A DNA stretch of 64,000 nt, taken from assembly GCF_017654505.1 (NCBI RefSeq), contig NC_054534.1, forward strand, positions 20,781,752-20,845,751, written 5' to 3'. Shown piece after piece: positions 24,566 to 38,700 of the stretch. The DNA is from Polyodon spathula (lineage: Eukaryota > Chordata > Actinopteri > Acipenseriformes > Polyodontidae). Below the pieces are notes generated by a model that was given only the letters and a program-made list of their open reading frames with translations, did no database searches and had not been told where the DNA came from. How positions within the stretch are numbered: position 1 is the stretch's first letter; the number at the start of each line of letters is the position of its first letter. The translations under genes and the position numbers were made by a program.

Positions 24566-26733
24566 GGAGCTTCACTTATCAAGTGACCCCAGAGATTGGT
24601 TGTGCCTCCATGACACATCAGCAGTCACTTTCACAGTTTGCATTCAATTTTTTTTTAACAAAAAAATCCCAAACAGCAGAGGGGTTTCGAGATATTTCTT
24701 TTAGTACAGCTTATGTTATACAATGGTTTGCTGTCGAGATGCTAAATGAAGACATTGAAGGTTTGCCTCTGGATAACAAAAGCTGGAGGAGGGAGGGGGG
24801 TGCTAAATTAAAATAAAAATTATTGGTGTTAACATATATCTTGTATGTTTCAAACATAGTCTACCATAGCACTTCTCTGACAATGTGTTGTACACTAGGT
24901 ATTCAGTACATGTTTTACTGAAGCACTGCAACCGTTATAGGTACCCCCCAGTGTTTTGGATATATACCCTGCTCTGTACATGGCTGTGGCGCCATATATA
25001 CCGTGCTTCCATAGTCAAGCCAACTTGAGTACACACCGTAATTGCCCCCCCAATGTTGCGTTTCCATGTTTTTGTAAAACTCAAGTTGGTCTCAAATTCG
25101 GGCACGTACCCGAGTTCTTTGGTACCATTTACTATGAAGGCTGGCCAAAATTAATCAGGCCAAGCAGAAAATATGCCACTAATCATGGAATCCAGGGTCT
25201 TGGCAACAATCTCTAAAGCCAGTGTCATTTGCAAATTATGGTTAGAAAAAACAAAATAATAGCTTACCTGTAATTTTAACAATGTAAAAAAACAAACAAA
25301 CAAAAAAAACAATGATTTAACATGACAGCACATTATGCAACGTGGAATCATACTGAAACGTTATCACTGACTACTGTTTGGGGAAATCAGGTCATTCAAA
25401 GTCAGCCTCAAGGATCTTCTTGAAATCAAAAAGTGTTTCAAAGTATAAGTCAAGTTCCACTTTCTATGAGTGTGAGTAGGAATGCGCTCCAATGTAGGGC
25501 AAAAATTAAAATCGGAATACAGAAAAATCAAGGACCACAATAACAAAAGCGGAAACAATCTAAAAACATTCCGCTATTACAGTTTAGATGCGGTTTTCGG
25601 ACACTGTCCAATATCTCAAGACAATCTGCAGTGAATTTTCTGGAAAAGTATCTATTGCCGTGTTTGGTGATAACAATGTTATAATGTCAATAACAGTGAT
25701 ACAGTAATGTGGTTACTATCTGGCTACCTCGCGTGATAGCATGAGTGAGACTTGTCCAGCTCAGGTAATAACTCGGGTTGCGCCTCAACTTGAGTTTTAG
25801 AAAATTCAGGTTAAGCCGGGAGCACTTGAATGCACTCGAGTTGGCTTGACTATGGAAACGAGGTAATGGAGTTGCTATGTAATATGATTTGGTAGTGGAT
25901 TTTTTAAGTAATATGCATTATACAAATTAAAAGATCCTTTTTTGCATGCAAGTGACAATTTTCACATATTGTCAAATGGTTTATTTTAACAGAGAAAAAA
26001 CAAAACAAACACAGTGTGTGAATGGCGCCTGATGAACCTTCAAAGTTGTAAAACTGCCTTTGAAATCCTGGCCTGCGAACAAACCGTCTAACACAGCCCT
26101 AGAAACACCAACATATTTTGTATTTTTAGAGAAAAAAAAATCTAACTGGTAAAGTTGTTCAGTTAAATCATTTTCTGTAGTTAATTTCAATGTACCAGCA
26201 ATATATCTCTATACCATTCATTATATTCGAGGTCCATGGACCCTTTCTTGAAACACAAGTGCATACACAGCATGATTGAAACATTTCCTGTCTCCATTGT
26301 TATCTTCCTGAGCACAGGATATGGATACAGCTGAAACATAACCTCACTTCCTTTCCAGTTACCTCTTGCCCACTGAGATTGTTTGCTTCATGTGAAATAA
26401 TCTAGATGCTTTACTGAGCCTTCCATTCGGCAATCGTTCAGTTCTGCTTATCCAGGCAATAACGTAGAGAGGTTGGTGTTTTTCTGCTGTGGTAGCATCA
26501 GGAAAACAAATGTGCTATTCTCCATCAGGCTAATTTTATGTTTTTGTGTTTCAGTCTAGTCCAACGTCTCCTGAACCAGCTAGCCTTCCTGCTGAAGATA
26601 TCTGCTCATACTCTAATGGGCCTCAGCCTGCAGAGATCTCATTAGACGATGATCGGGAGGATCTCTTTGCGGGTAATTAGATCTGTTTGATTTTTCTAAG
26701 GCTTTAAGACCAAGGGCCTCATTTACAAAAGAG

Positions 26734-26807
<74 letters not shown>

Positions 26808-28741
26808 TGCCTATAGAAAGTCTACACCCCCTTGAACTTTTTTCACATTTTCTTGTGTCAGTGCCTCAGACTTTCATGCATTTAAATGAGGATTTTTTTC
26901 CACTTATCTACACACCATACTCCACACTGGGGGATAAAAGTTTTTTTGGCATACTTCAAAACGGGATTCAAGGTGGGCTTTCTTTGAGTAATGGCTTCCT
27001 TCCTTCTTGCCACCCTATCATAATCCAGGGCGGGACCTGAGGCAGGGTCTTGGTGGTGCCATACACCTTCCACTTCTTAATAATCGTCTTGAACGTCCTC
27101 CATGTGATATTCAAGGACTTTGATATTTTTTTATACCCATCCCCTGATCTGTGCCTTGCAACAACTTTGTCCCGGAGTTCTTTTGAAAGCGCCTTGGTGC
27201 TCATGGTTGAATCTTTGCCTCGAAATGCACTACCCAGCAGAGGGAACTTACAGGAACTGCTGAAATCATGCGAATCACTACAATTTATTTTTTACATTAA
27301 TTTTCTGCAAATTTCTTAACTTGGAAGTTGTGGGGTGGATTAGATTGAAAAAAAAAAAAAAAAAAATTAATTTTAATTCCAGGCTATAAGACAACAAAAG
27401 GTGAAAAATTTGAAAGGGGTGTGTACATTTGTGTGTGTAAATAATATTTTAAAAAATCACGTAAATAGAATGGGAATGCTTTCTTCCGATTGGTTGCTCT
27501 AGAGGGCATTAATGGCCAGGAAATGCCCTCAGAATGTCCACACAATCGTGAAGTACAGTAAGTTATCAATCTGCCAAAAAAAACATCCAGTATAACTGTC
27601 AACTGTCAGAACCACAACAAACCCATGAAATAATGGCTATAACAGGTCACATAATAGGTCCTCCATAAAAAAAAATATATACTGGCTCCATCTCTGTCAA
27701 CAAACAATAATGGTCTTCACATCTTTCCGATGTCTTTACTCCTGCAATTATTGATGTCCACCAGTCGTCAATGGTTGAAAATCAGCAGCAAACCTTCCAA
27801 AAAACTTAAAACCTACAAAAGCACATTAAAAAACTGAAGCCCAATGCTTTGCTTCACCCTCAGAAATCTCAGCCACGAACATACCCCCTATGTTTCAAAA
27901 CTGCACTCTCACAGAAAACCTAATTCAACTTGAAATAACTTTACTGTAAAATTGGTAATTCCTTTCTTTTAAGAATAAATTAATTTGTTTAATAATACTG
28001 TTATAGAATCAGTTTGTTATATTTACCTATTTAAAACTGTAACTTTTCAAAAAAGAAAGCGCAACAAAACAGTCTTGAATGTTTTCCGTGTCTTAAATAA
28101 GTTTAACTAAACTGTATTTTTTGATTTTTGTAATGTTTGGTTTTGTTTGTTAAGAAAAAAATAGTTTGCTTCGCTGTTCACGGCTGAATTATACCGTCGA
28201 AGAACCACTGCAGCAGCACGGAACGAGCACTGCAGGACATATAGAAAAATAAATCAGAGGTTATAAATCTTAATGCTATTGCTGTGAAAACCATAAATAC
28301 TGTTTATAATAGCAGTAATGACCTACAGGCTAGGCATAAACGGCCAGGAAATGCCCTGCCTGTGTGTCATTATTGCATAAATAAAGGAAAATAGATGAAT
28401 AAATTAACTCAATACCATAATGCCTGATGGTTTAAATAGATAGGAATAGTATATTGTTATATAATTAACTATGTAGTAAATTACATTACAAGCAAATTCA
28501 TAGATTTAAATAGAGAGAAGTGAGTGTAGTTACTGTGACATAGTTTGCTTCGCTGTTCACGGCTGAATTATACAAATACCTAAGTATCTCTGTTTGTTTT
28601 CAAGTAAGAAACTAAACAAATTTTAATTAAAGCTTCCACCAGTGATTATATATTAACATGGTAAGACACTTTATAACACACCTTTTCCATATCCATTCAT
28701 CAGAGGTGGCATTCACTTGACATTGTGCTACTTTGGGTGCT

Positions 28742-28802
<61 letters not shown>

Positions 28803-29575
28803 TGTATTCTAGTTGAATTTTCAGAACAGGCACATTTTCACTTTGTCTAAAAGTGCAGAATGAATGTATTGGTAAATATAAGGCTGTTGGCTTTATAATA
28901 TTCTCTCATTCTGTACCCTGTCCAGTCTTTTCTTTGCCAATTGCGTAGTTCAGTTGCTGTCTGTACAACCAAGTGTAAAACAAGCAGGTTAGTAACACCA
29001 CAGTCGGGCTCCTGTGTTGGTCTCCTGGTGCTACACAGGGTTTGATAGGGGGTTTCTTTTCTTACTCTTTCACTTTTGTATGTCCTCAGAAGCAACAGAA
29101 GAAGTGTCTCTTGACAGTCCAGAAAGGGAACCCATCCTGTCAGATGAACAGTCTCCTGCCATCACCCCAGTGACTCCGACTGCACTTGTAACACCAAGAG
29201 TAGAACCAAAATCTATTTCTGTTCCTGCCATGTTTGAGAGGTCGAAAGAAGAGGTAGCGTGCACACTAAACATTGTTTTCTAGTGCTGCTGTTTCAAGAG
29301 AACAGTCAATGGGCTGTGAAGTGTGCGTTTTTGAGTTTTTAGTTTAGTTTGTTCACGTCGTGTCCACAGGGCCAGCACAAGTACATCTCAATAGTGCAAG
29401 CACTGATACAAAGAGAAACCTGAGGAAATTGGATGTACATTAGAATGATTGTTTGTAATTTATTTCAGAATTGACTGCTCCCCAGTTATTAGGAATTATA
29501 TTTCCTCCAATAATTTTTCAGATATTATCTGGGCCCTATCGCACCCCGCCAAAGCCAAACATCCACAGATAAAGG

Positions 29576-29642
<67 letters not shown>

Positions 29643-32600
29643 GTTATCCTTACATTTAGTATATTAAATCATGTTAAAAATATATACTGAATCTTTTTTT
29701 TTTCTTGCAGCTGGAAGAGGAGGCTAATGGAGACTCATTTGACATGGAGATTGTTGTATCTGACCCAGAAAAAGTTGGTGAGTTCTATAATATATCACCA
29801 TGTTTTATTTCATTATTTTACTGCCATAGGAAGTTGATCATTATGTGCCTGCTAAAGCAAGCACTGCTGAATAATATTACACTTTGTTTTTGTTTTTTTT
29901 TTGCTTTTCAAGGGGATGGTATGAATGCCTATATGGCATACAAAGTAACAACAAAGGTAACCACAAATTCTCTTTTATACATCTTGTTTGTTTCTGCCAA
30001 GCCACAGTAATATACTGACTTTGATTTAATTCAAATTGATGAAAAAACAAGTCTTAACAAATAGACATTAATTTTTTCCCATGTTTTCCCCATACAGACT
30101 TCCCTGACAATTTTCAATGAGAATGAATTTTCAGTGAAGAGGCGGTTTAGTGACTTTTTGGGCTTGCATAGTAAACTAGCCACAAAGTACATGCATATAG
30201 GTTACATAGTTCCCCCTGCGCCAGAAAAGAGCATTGTAGGTAAGGTGGATTTTGTTTCACTTTTTTTGATAATTATCAATAATAATCAAAAAAACATACT
30301 ATTATGATTTGGTAATTTGCAACAAACTAACAGTAGTGTACTTGGCATGTACCAGTGTGCTTAAGATTGATACGTAATAAAAACATAAAAAAACTATATG
30401 AACATAATTTAGATATTTTATTTAATATCATGTAATCAAATAAACTATACAATTATATACATGCGTCTGTTGTTCAATAAGTATATGGGAAAACTGTCTG
30501 CTTGATTTTTTCCATACACAAATGTAAATGATCAGTTTAAACCTGAGGTCTGTAGTGCAATTGGAGATCTGCTGATCCAGAATGGTAGCAATTGTAATGC
30601 AAAAATAAAAGGAACAAAGATAACGTAGAGCTGGAAATGGTCTGCAGATATTCACATATTAGCTAGTACTAAGAACAACATTATGAGGTTTCTTGAAATT
30701 GATCAATTTGGTTTTAATATAATTGTCATTCTCTTTAGCTTATCTATGTCAATTTAGTTCTGTCTGATTTTGAGTTGGTGGGGTGGGGGGGGAAACAGCA
30801 ATTCTAAAATAATCTACTGTATCTCATGAACAATGGACAAAAAACAATGTGATACTTAGTCCATTTGGGGATTGCATTGAAGGGTTTTTTGGGGGCATTC
30901 GTAGGGCACATGTTCCGGCTTGTCAGAAAAGTTACTGACTAGCTACTTATGTATGCCTCTTGTATGTATGTCAGCTAGAAACTGATGAAATGATATTTCT
31001 CTTGGTAACTTACTTTAAACAAATGTGACATTTACAGGCATGACAAAGGTCAAAGTTGGTAAAGAAGACTTGTCATCTACAGAATTTGTAGAAAAACGAA
31101 GAGCAGCCTTGGAAAGGTATAATATTGGCATGGTTAACATGTTTAAAATAGTATTGTTATATGTATTTCACAATGGTGTTTTAAGTATGCATTTACAGTA
31201 TGTGGCTGTATGACAGTACATACTGTTTATGAGGCGGGTCATTGTTCCATTGTCATATGGGCTATTTCATGAAAACTGCTGGTAAGCCCAACATTTTTTT
31301 GATGACCAGGCTTCCTTGTTAATAAAGTACCGTCACCTCAGAAATATTGAGCTTGCCATTAGTCTTAACATCAATGACTTGTACATGTAACAACATTGTA
31401 TTTGTGAATTGGAAGGGAATAAAACCCCTTTACCTTTTGAATATATAAGGTCAATATCAGAGGTGGAAGTGTTTTATTAGGATAATCAAGGTTTTAGTGT
31501 AATTTGCAAATCAAGATCGACAATGTAACATCTATGTGTACACCCACTGTGCAGGTTACTCTTGATTTTCATGGAGTTAAAGTGTATAAACAACTTGATT
31601 AATAGTGGGCAAGTAACATGGTAGCGAAGTGGAAATCTGGAGTGCTTAATGCTTAACAAGAGGTGCACACCAAATACAGTTCTCAATTTCCCTTTGTGCA
31701 AAAATGTCCACAGGGAATAAGCCTATTAACACCCTGCTGTACTGTAATATATGGATTATTCGCTGTGTTGGGGTTAGACCTATTCACTGCCTACAGTGTG
31801 TACTTTAGATGCAAGTGGGGAAGGTTTACTGCACAGTCCAGCTCAATTGCATGCAAAAGGTTCACTATAAAGAGCACTGTTGTTGTGGTCTTGTATTGTG
31901 AAAAGGTTAAGCAACAAAATATTAGGTGAATGATTATTACTGAACTCGGTGGGTTTCTCATCTGACAGAGCTTTAGAGCAGCTGTAGTTTTTAGTGGACA
32001 CGGGAATATCAGAGTCAGCGGTTTGACAGCAATTTGAGACATGAATGGTCTTTTGTCTGGTTGTGATCCACCCTAGTATTCTTTGTTTTGTGCATTCTGA
32101 TGCATTGAATAAAAATTAAAGTTAAGTGAGGGTTTGACATTTCTCTGCCCTTTTTCGAATCCTATTGATTGACTTGAAGGTCAGTGTTGTTTGAGTCCAC
32201 TCCAGGCAAAATACAAAAAATCTTTTAAATTTGAGAATGCCGCCTTTGTTTTTTTTTTAAAGCCTGAAATATTTTTTACATGTTTATGCAGTACTCATTA
32301 TTGTATGGTATATTATGGTATTACCTTTTTTCTAAATGAATTATGCAAATTAACTAATTTCCCTGTGTTCTGTGATATCAATGTATCCCCCCCCCCCCCC
32401 CCCAAAAAAAAAAAAAAGATATCCCTATTCATGGTGAATAAAGACTACTTTATTGAAAAGAGAAGTATATCCTTTGCAAAAATGTCATGTTTATGTAAAA
32501 TTGAGAAGTGCTTAGAAGCTGTTGTCTTTTTTTTTTTATTTGGGTACACACCAAATGTTGGCTCCTGATCCATTATGATAAATAACAAAACATTTGCTTT

Positions 32601-34732
32601 TTACTTGACATATCGTGACACCTGTGATATATAAAATGTAATGTCTGTGTGTCCAGAAAAATATGTGTCCACCTGGCTGAAAGTCTACCCCCACATAACT
32701 ATTAGATTCACATCAACTTTCCAGACATGGCACTATTTATTGTTGTGTGGTAGATCATATGTACCTTTTATTGTGAATATGTATACCTTTAATTTGATAC
32801 CATAGTTATAATTTATAGGTCAAGAAAAAAAAAAATCATATTTTAAGAAATAAAAATCAGGAGCTAATGATTTAAAATGTTCTACAACCAAGAGTTCTTG
32901 CAAAAACATATTGGTCTTGAAAAAATAAAGTGACACACATATAGAAAACTACTTCCAGGACCTAATTTAGCACAAAGTGTTGAGAGTATCAGCATATGGG
33001 GACATAAGGAAGTCTCTTTTTACATGCAGATACCGTGGATGTAGTCTACAGTGATCTACTGTACTTTTTGCATGGCTCATGTGTTACTAATGACATCCTT
33101 GTTTATTTATAATTTTCCAGGTACCTGGAGAGGACAGTAAAGCACCCAACTTTGTTACACGACCGTGATGTCATGCAGTTCTTAGAAAGCTCAGAGGTAC
33201 TTTCTTTTAACTGGAATATTCAGGCTGATAATACTTAAATAATGCTAGGGTACATTCATATTTTTCAATATGAAAAGTACAATAAAAAATTAATTGCTGG
33301 GATCCTTAGTTATAACATTTTGTTTTTTTGTATATCTCTTACGATTGTGCTTTACCTATCATGCTTCTATGTAGCCACATGTAAATTGGGTGCTAGCATA
33401 AATCAGAGCCAGTTTTAGAAAAGTTTGTACGTCATGAGTTAAAGATCCATGAACGCATGTTCATTATATTCTGTTACATATAACAATGATCTCACTGCCT
33501 TTCTCTTAATTCACTTTTCTCTACAAACTAGGAATATCATGAGCTCCTATTAATGAGTTTCATTTTAATTGGTATTCAAATTCCACCACCTTTCTTGAAG
33601 GCAGCTCTTTTATTGCTGCTGCAACAGATTGCTAATTGTAAAAGCTTGCCTTGCCATGTACTCATTAAGTGGCCAGTAAGTTTCCTTTTTCCAAGCGTTT
33701 TTTGATAAACAGGGGTTTTTGTTCAATCTTAATAGAAAGAGTGGCTGAGGGCAAAAAGAACAACAACAAAAAACCACAATCAATTGAAAGCCTATATACG
33801 TATGTTTTTCCTCTTGAGAATTTGAGAAGTGAACACAAAATGAGATCCTATGTTATTGAAATGTATGAGAGTGGAGAAAACCCCAAATCCTATTTTCTTT
33901 CCTTTCTCCCTCTGGTGTCCGGCTAAACCCCCAGCCTGTTAACCAGTTTGTTTGCCCTTATTTGTCATTTGATTCCAGCTGCCAAGAGCAGTTAGCACCC
34001 AGGCGCTGAGTGGAGCAGGAATATTGAGGATGGTAAACAAGGCTGCCGAGGCTGTCAACAAAATGACAATCAAGATGAATGAATCGGATGCAGTAAGAGC
34101 TGATTTTTGGACTTGAATAATGAGATGAATTAATGAGCCTCTCCAATTGCATTTTCAGGTTATGCCAGAACAAAAAGGTATAGTAATTTGCTGAGTGGAG
34201 GAGGAGGAGGGGTAGGGTAGTGTATAAGAGGAGGGGGGGTTAGGGTTAGGTGAGAGGGAGTCTGTTTACATTAGTAGGTCACAAATGTATACATGGTAAA
34301 TGTATTTATTTATTTATTCTCTTAAAATGAGAAACGTGGTTTGTAATGGCTTGTTCTCGCTAAATGAACACCATTTATTTTGTTGAACAGTGGTTTGAGG
34401 AAAAGCAGCAACAGTTTGAAAATCTGGACCAGCAGCTGAGGAAACTGCACACAAGTGTTGAGTCTCTGGTCTATCATAGAAAAGGTTTGTATTTAGTAGA
34501 ACAAGAGCATATCCTTTTTTTTTTTTTTTTCCCATATGCCTAGAATTCAGCTTCCCCTTCATGTGTCAGGATTCATTTTACTTTGTTGTACACTTAAGTA
34601 ATAATCCCTGACACAGGGAATTACCAGCGATTATGAACAGTTTTGGCAGTAATGGCCAAACTGATCCATATTCTGATAAATCCTGTGAAGGGATTATTGT
34701 AATGAAGACATAGAATGTGCAATGTGATGCTA

Positions 34733-34763
<31 letters not shown>

Positions 34764-35714
34764 ATAGAAATTAGTTCCTTAAAAATAATTACTTTTTTTT
34801 CAGCTTGTGTCAAGTATTATAGCTGTTTTATAGTCAAGCAGCTTGTACGTTTTCTGCCTATTGACATCCTTAATATTACCTGGATTGAGAGTGTAATAGT
34901 ACCTGGATTGAGAGTGTAAAATAGAATACTGCGATGCTGTGCAAGTTTAGCTGAAGGAAGGTGTTTTATTTTATTTTATTTTATTTTTTTTTAGGCAAAC
35001 CTTTAATAAGGCTTTTGAAAAAATTGTTTTGTTTTTTTTTGGTTTGTTTATAAAAGTGGTCTTAGATAAATTGTTTGGCATTTATTTATTTATTTATTTT
35101 TTTGCAATATATTCATTTTTTCAACTGCACCGCAACTATACTGTGTAACGTATACATTCCAAAACCATTGCTGACCACTGGCAGCTGTATTTGGTGCTTT
35201 TTCTCTTAGAGCTCTCCGTGAATACAGCTGCCTTTGCAAAGAGTGCCGCCATGCTTGGAAACTCTGAGGACCACACTGCCCTCTCGAGAGCTCTCTCCCA
35301 GCTGGCAGAGGTGGAGGAGAAGATAGACCAGCTCCATCAGGAGCAAGCCTACGCAGACTTTTACCTTTTTGCTGAGCTGCTCAGTGATTATGTCCGTCTC
35401 CTTACAGCTGTAAAGGTATTCATTTTTTCACACTTCATAACCACAAACAAAGGGTAAAATAGCTCAAACTTGTGTCTTGTGGCAGGATACATAGCCTTTA
35501 AAGAAAAAGTGACATGTAGAACAGGTCATGAATAGGTTTTAGTATGTTTGGTTCATAATTTTGAACTTTTAAAATAATTTTTGCATCCATCAGTATGAGA
35601 CATTTATGACACAAATATACTTCATAAGCGACATGAACATGAACTTTGTTTAATGAGCAAGTAGTTTCAAACGACATTTTTACAGTTTTGTTTGTACACA
35701 CACACACACACACA

Positions 35715-35770
<56 letters not shown>

Positions 35771-38700
35771 ATAAAAGTGTATTTGGCTAGCATGTAAGAT
35801 ACATAATATAATAAGGTAGAATTTATTTGTCCATATTAAGGTATTTGTTCACGGACCACCTGTAATCCCCCCCATCTCAGAGGAACACACAATAAGCACA
35901 TAAAAAATCAATATACTAAGAATAACCGTAGACTTACTTTTCTTTGTTTTAATGCAATACATGGGCCGATTTCTGTGAGCAAAGTTATATTTAAATTGGA
36001 ATTTTAAAGAACGGTTCTAGTTTACTTTTCATAATTCAGTTTACACAGAGGGGGAAAAAAACAGACTGTTTTAGTTTTAAATTGATAATTAGAGCAGAAA
36101 TGTATTCATGTGAATTAGTTACAATACATCCATGAGGTACCAGCATAGTCGGACCTCCAAATCTCCAGCTGTAATCTTTATTTATTTAAAACTTATTTTT
36201 GCTGAAGCACAGTTCAATTAATATCAATACACAACATATTAAACTCGCAATAAATAAACACGTTGTAAGACGCCTTTAAAAAAAAATTAAAGTTTTTAAA
36301 AATGAGTGACATGCCTTTCGTCACATTTGAACTTTTTAGGAGGCATGACTGTAGAGTGGCTAGAATTAACCTACAAGAAGTAAAATCTGTTGGAAAAAAA
36401 TAAATGAAAAAAAGGGTTATGTCCACTCTGTTTACAGAGCGACTGAGACCAGCACGAAGGCTTCATTCATTTTAATTAATTACAATAAATGGAAATGTTG
36501 AAAACCTCCAACCCAACTACAGCTGTATGTTAATGCAACACAACGCATGCCCTGTTGCGTGTTATCCTACTTTACAAGGTGATATGTTGAGTGCACATGA
36601 GTGCAATACACAAAAAATCCCTAGTAAAGAATACATTGTAGACACTCCAAAACTATATATGACGGAGAGTTTAGACCGTTTTTTTTTAACGTGTGCATTT
36701 TCTTCCTGTTTCTGTAGTTGTTTTTAAGGTCTCAGATTTTGGGGTTGCAATGGGATCTATAAACTATGCTGCCGCTTCTGTTCCACAGACCACCTGAAGG
36801 GAGCAAGACCACTGTTCTATAGCATTTATGTAAAACTTTATGTAAACTTCAGTGTGATTATGAACTTGGTCATAGAAGTTTTAATTATGTGAAAACACTG
36901 AAAATTCAAACAAAAAGCTTATGTCATGTTAAAATGGTATCAGATGAGTTATCATTTGGTCAAGTGCATAGTTTGTCATGTGTTAGTTTTTTCTCCCTGT
37001 AGGGTGTGTTCGATCAGAGAATGAAGACCTGGCAGAAATGGCAGGATGCTCAAGCCATGCTACAGAAGAAGCGGGAGGCAGAGTCCAAGCTTCAGTTCGC
37101 CAACAAACCAGACAAACTGCAACAAGCAAAGGATGAGATCAGAGAGGCAAGTCTGTGGCGTCGGTTGTACTGAATCACGAGTGGAGCAGTGGGTTATTAG
37201 AACCAGGCAATTCTACCTCTTACAAGGGGAAGTCTAGGAAGTAATACACTATCCACAGTGTGGCACAGCTCATTCTTGGCTCGGTTACAGGTTCCCTCAG
37301 GCCCCTGCTTTACAGTGCAAAATGTACCTTCTTACCCTCTGTGTAAAATATGATTATATAGAAGTGGAATGGGAAGAGCGTAGTGTATTTGATAACATCA
37401 ATTAGTCTGCAACCTGGTATGAAAAGAGGAGAGGAAATGTTACCTATACTTCCTTTACACTAATATACTAATGTCATGTGTTAAAATCCATAGAATACAC
37501 ATCAACCCATAAGCTCTTATTTCAATGGTAGTTTAAATGCTTTCACCCCATTTCTTGGTGCACTTTAAAATATATATTTTGTGAATGTGAATTCAAAATT
37601 GCATGTAATCTAGGTTGTCCCATACAAGGTCAATTTTTAAACGTTCACTTTTTTTTTAAATTAAATTATTTTTTTTTAGCATAAGACATTTTCAGCGTTG
37701 CCATAATTTATGCATTTTCTCTGCCATGCTTCACAAAGGAAATTGAAGAGGTAGGACAAACCCGAGTTTGGTTTTCTTTTTTGTTCATGAATCATTAGCA
37801 ATAATGGTTGTGTTCCTCTCGCTGTACGTCATACAAAGCATTGATGTACTTCTGAGTGTCTCGAGTTTAAGAAAGTGCATATTTTATACTAATACTTCAC
37901 TGCTTGTTTTTGGTTTGATCATCTTTTCACACATCGCCTTGTTTACCTTTCTCTGCCTGTGTACCACCTGTGAGACATCAGTGTGCTGCCTCTGTAGTGC
38001 ATTAATCAAGGAGCTGAGCTGTCACTATCTGAAAACTGACAGCACTTTTGCAGTCAGCTTTCTCTCGTAGTTTTGCCCAATTTTCTATATATGGTTGAAA
38101 TCATTTCTAGTTTCAAAACACAAGTCATTATATTTGACTGTTTGTCAAAGAACAATTGATACTGTGATTGTGGCCTTTTGTCTAATAGATGCTAATAAAA
38201 AATGTGATGTTTTTTTATTTTTTTTATTTGTATTAAACTTGCTTAATTATATAAACAAACACCACAGAATTTAACACAGTATGAAGGCAAATAAATGCAT
38301 AATAGTAAAATACCAATCAATCAATCAATCAATCAAATTTATTTTGTATAGAGCCTTTCATGCCAAGGCATCCCAAAATGCTTCACATGACAAATATACT
38401 ATACAATAATATAATATAATATACAATAAAGTATCAAAAACATCCAGAAACAAAAATTAGAAGGAAAAAAAAAAACATATAAACAAAACTCTAAAATAGG
38501 CCATCCCAATCTACAAAAAGGCCTCTGCGTAAAGATGTGTTTTAAGCTTTGATTTAAATGCATTTATATCTATTAAGAAAACATCACTGCAGTCCCTATT
38601 CACGATAATATGAATAAAATATAATTTGATATTCATGTTACTTTTTTAGACTGCTGTCTTCTTTTACAACAGCCAATGAGATATTCATGAACATGAAGCT

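Larger units (their letters stand above)
20627..26554 (+). other. SNX2 intron 1
   Basis: 5.9 kb. Contains an (AT)n array at 21264-21330, a decayed Tc1 element, an (ATT)n(AAT)n palindrome and an 850-bp TIR element. No additional exon was recognised. Confidence 0.8.

Noticed and set aside
24367..24816. 149-codon frame with Ile and Asn runs
   Set aside because: It arises from the (ATT)n(AAT)n array and lacks any recognisable domain.
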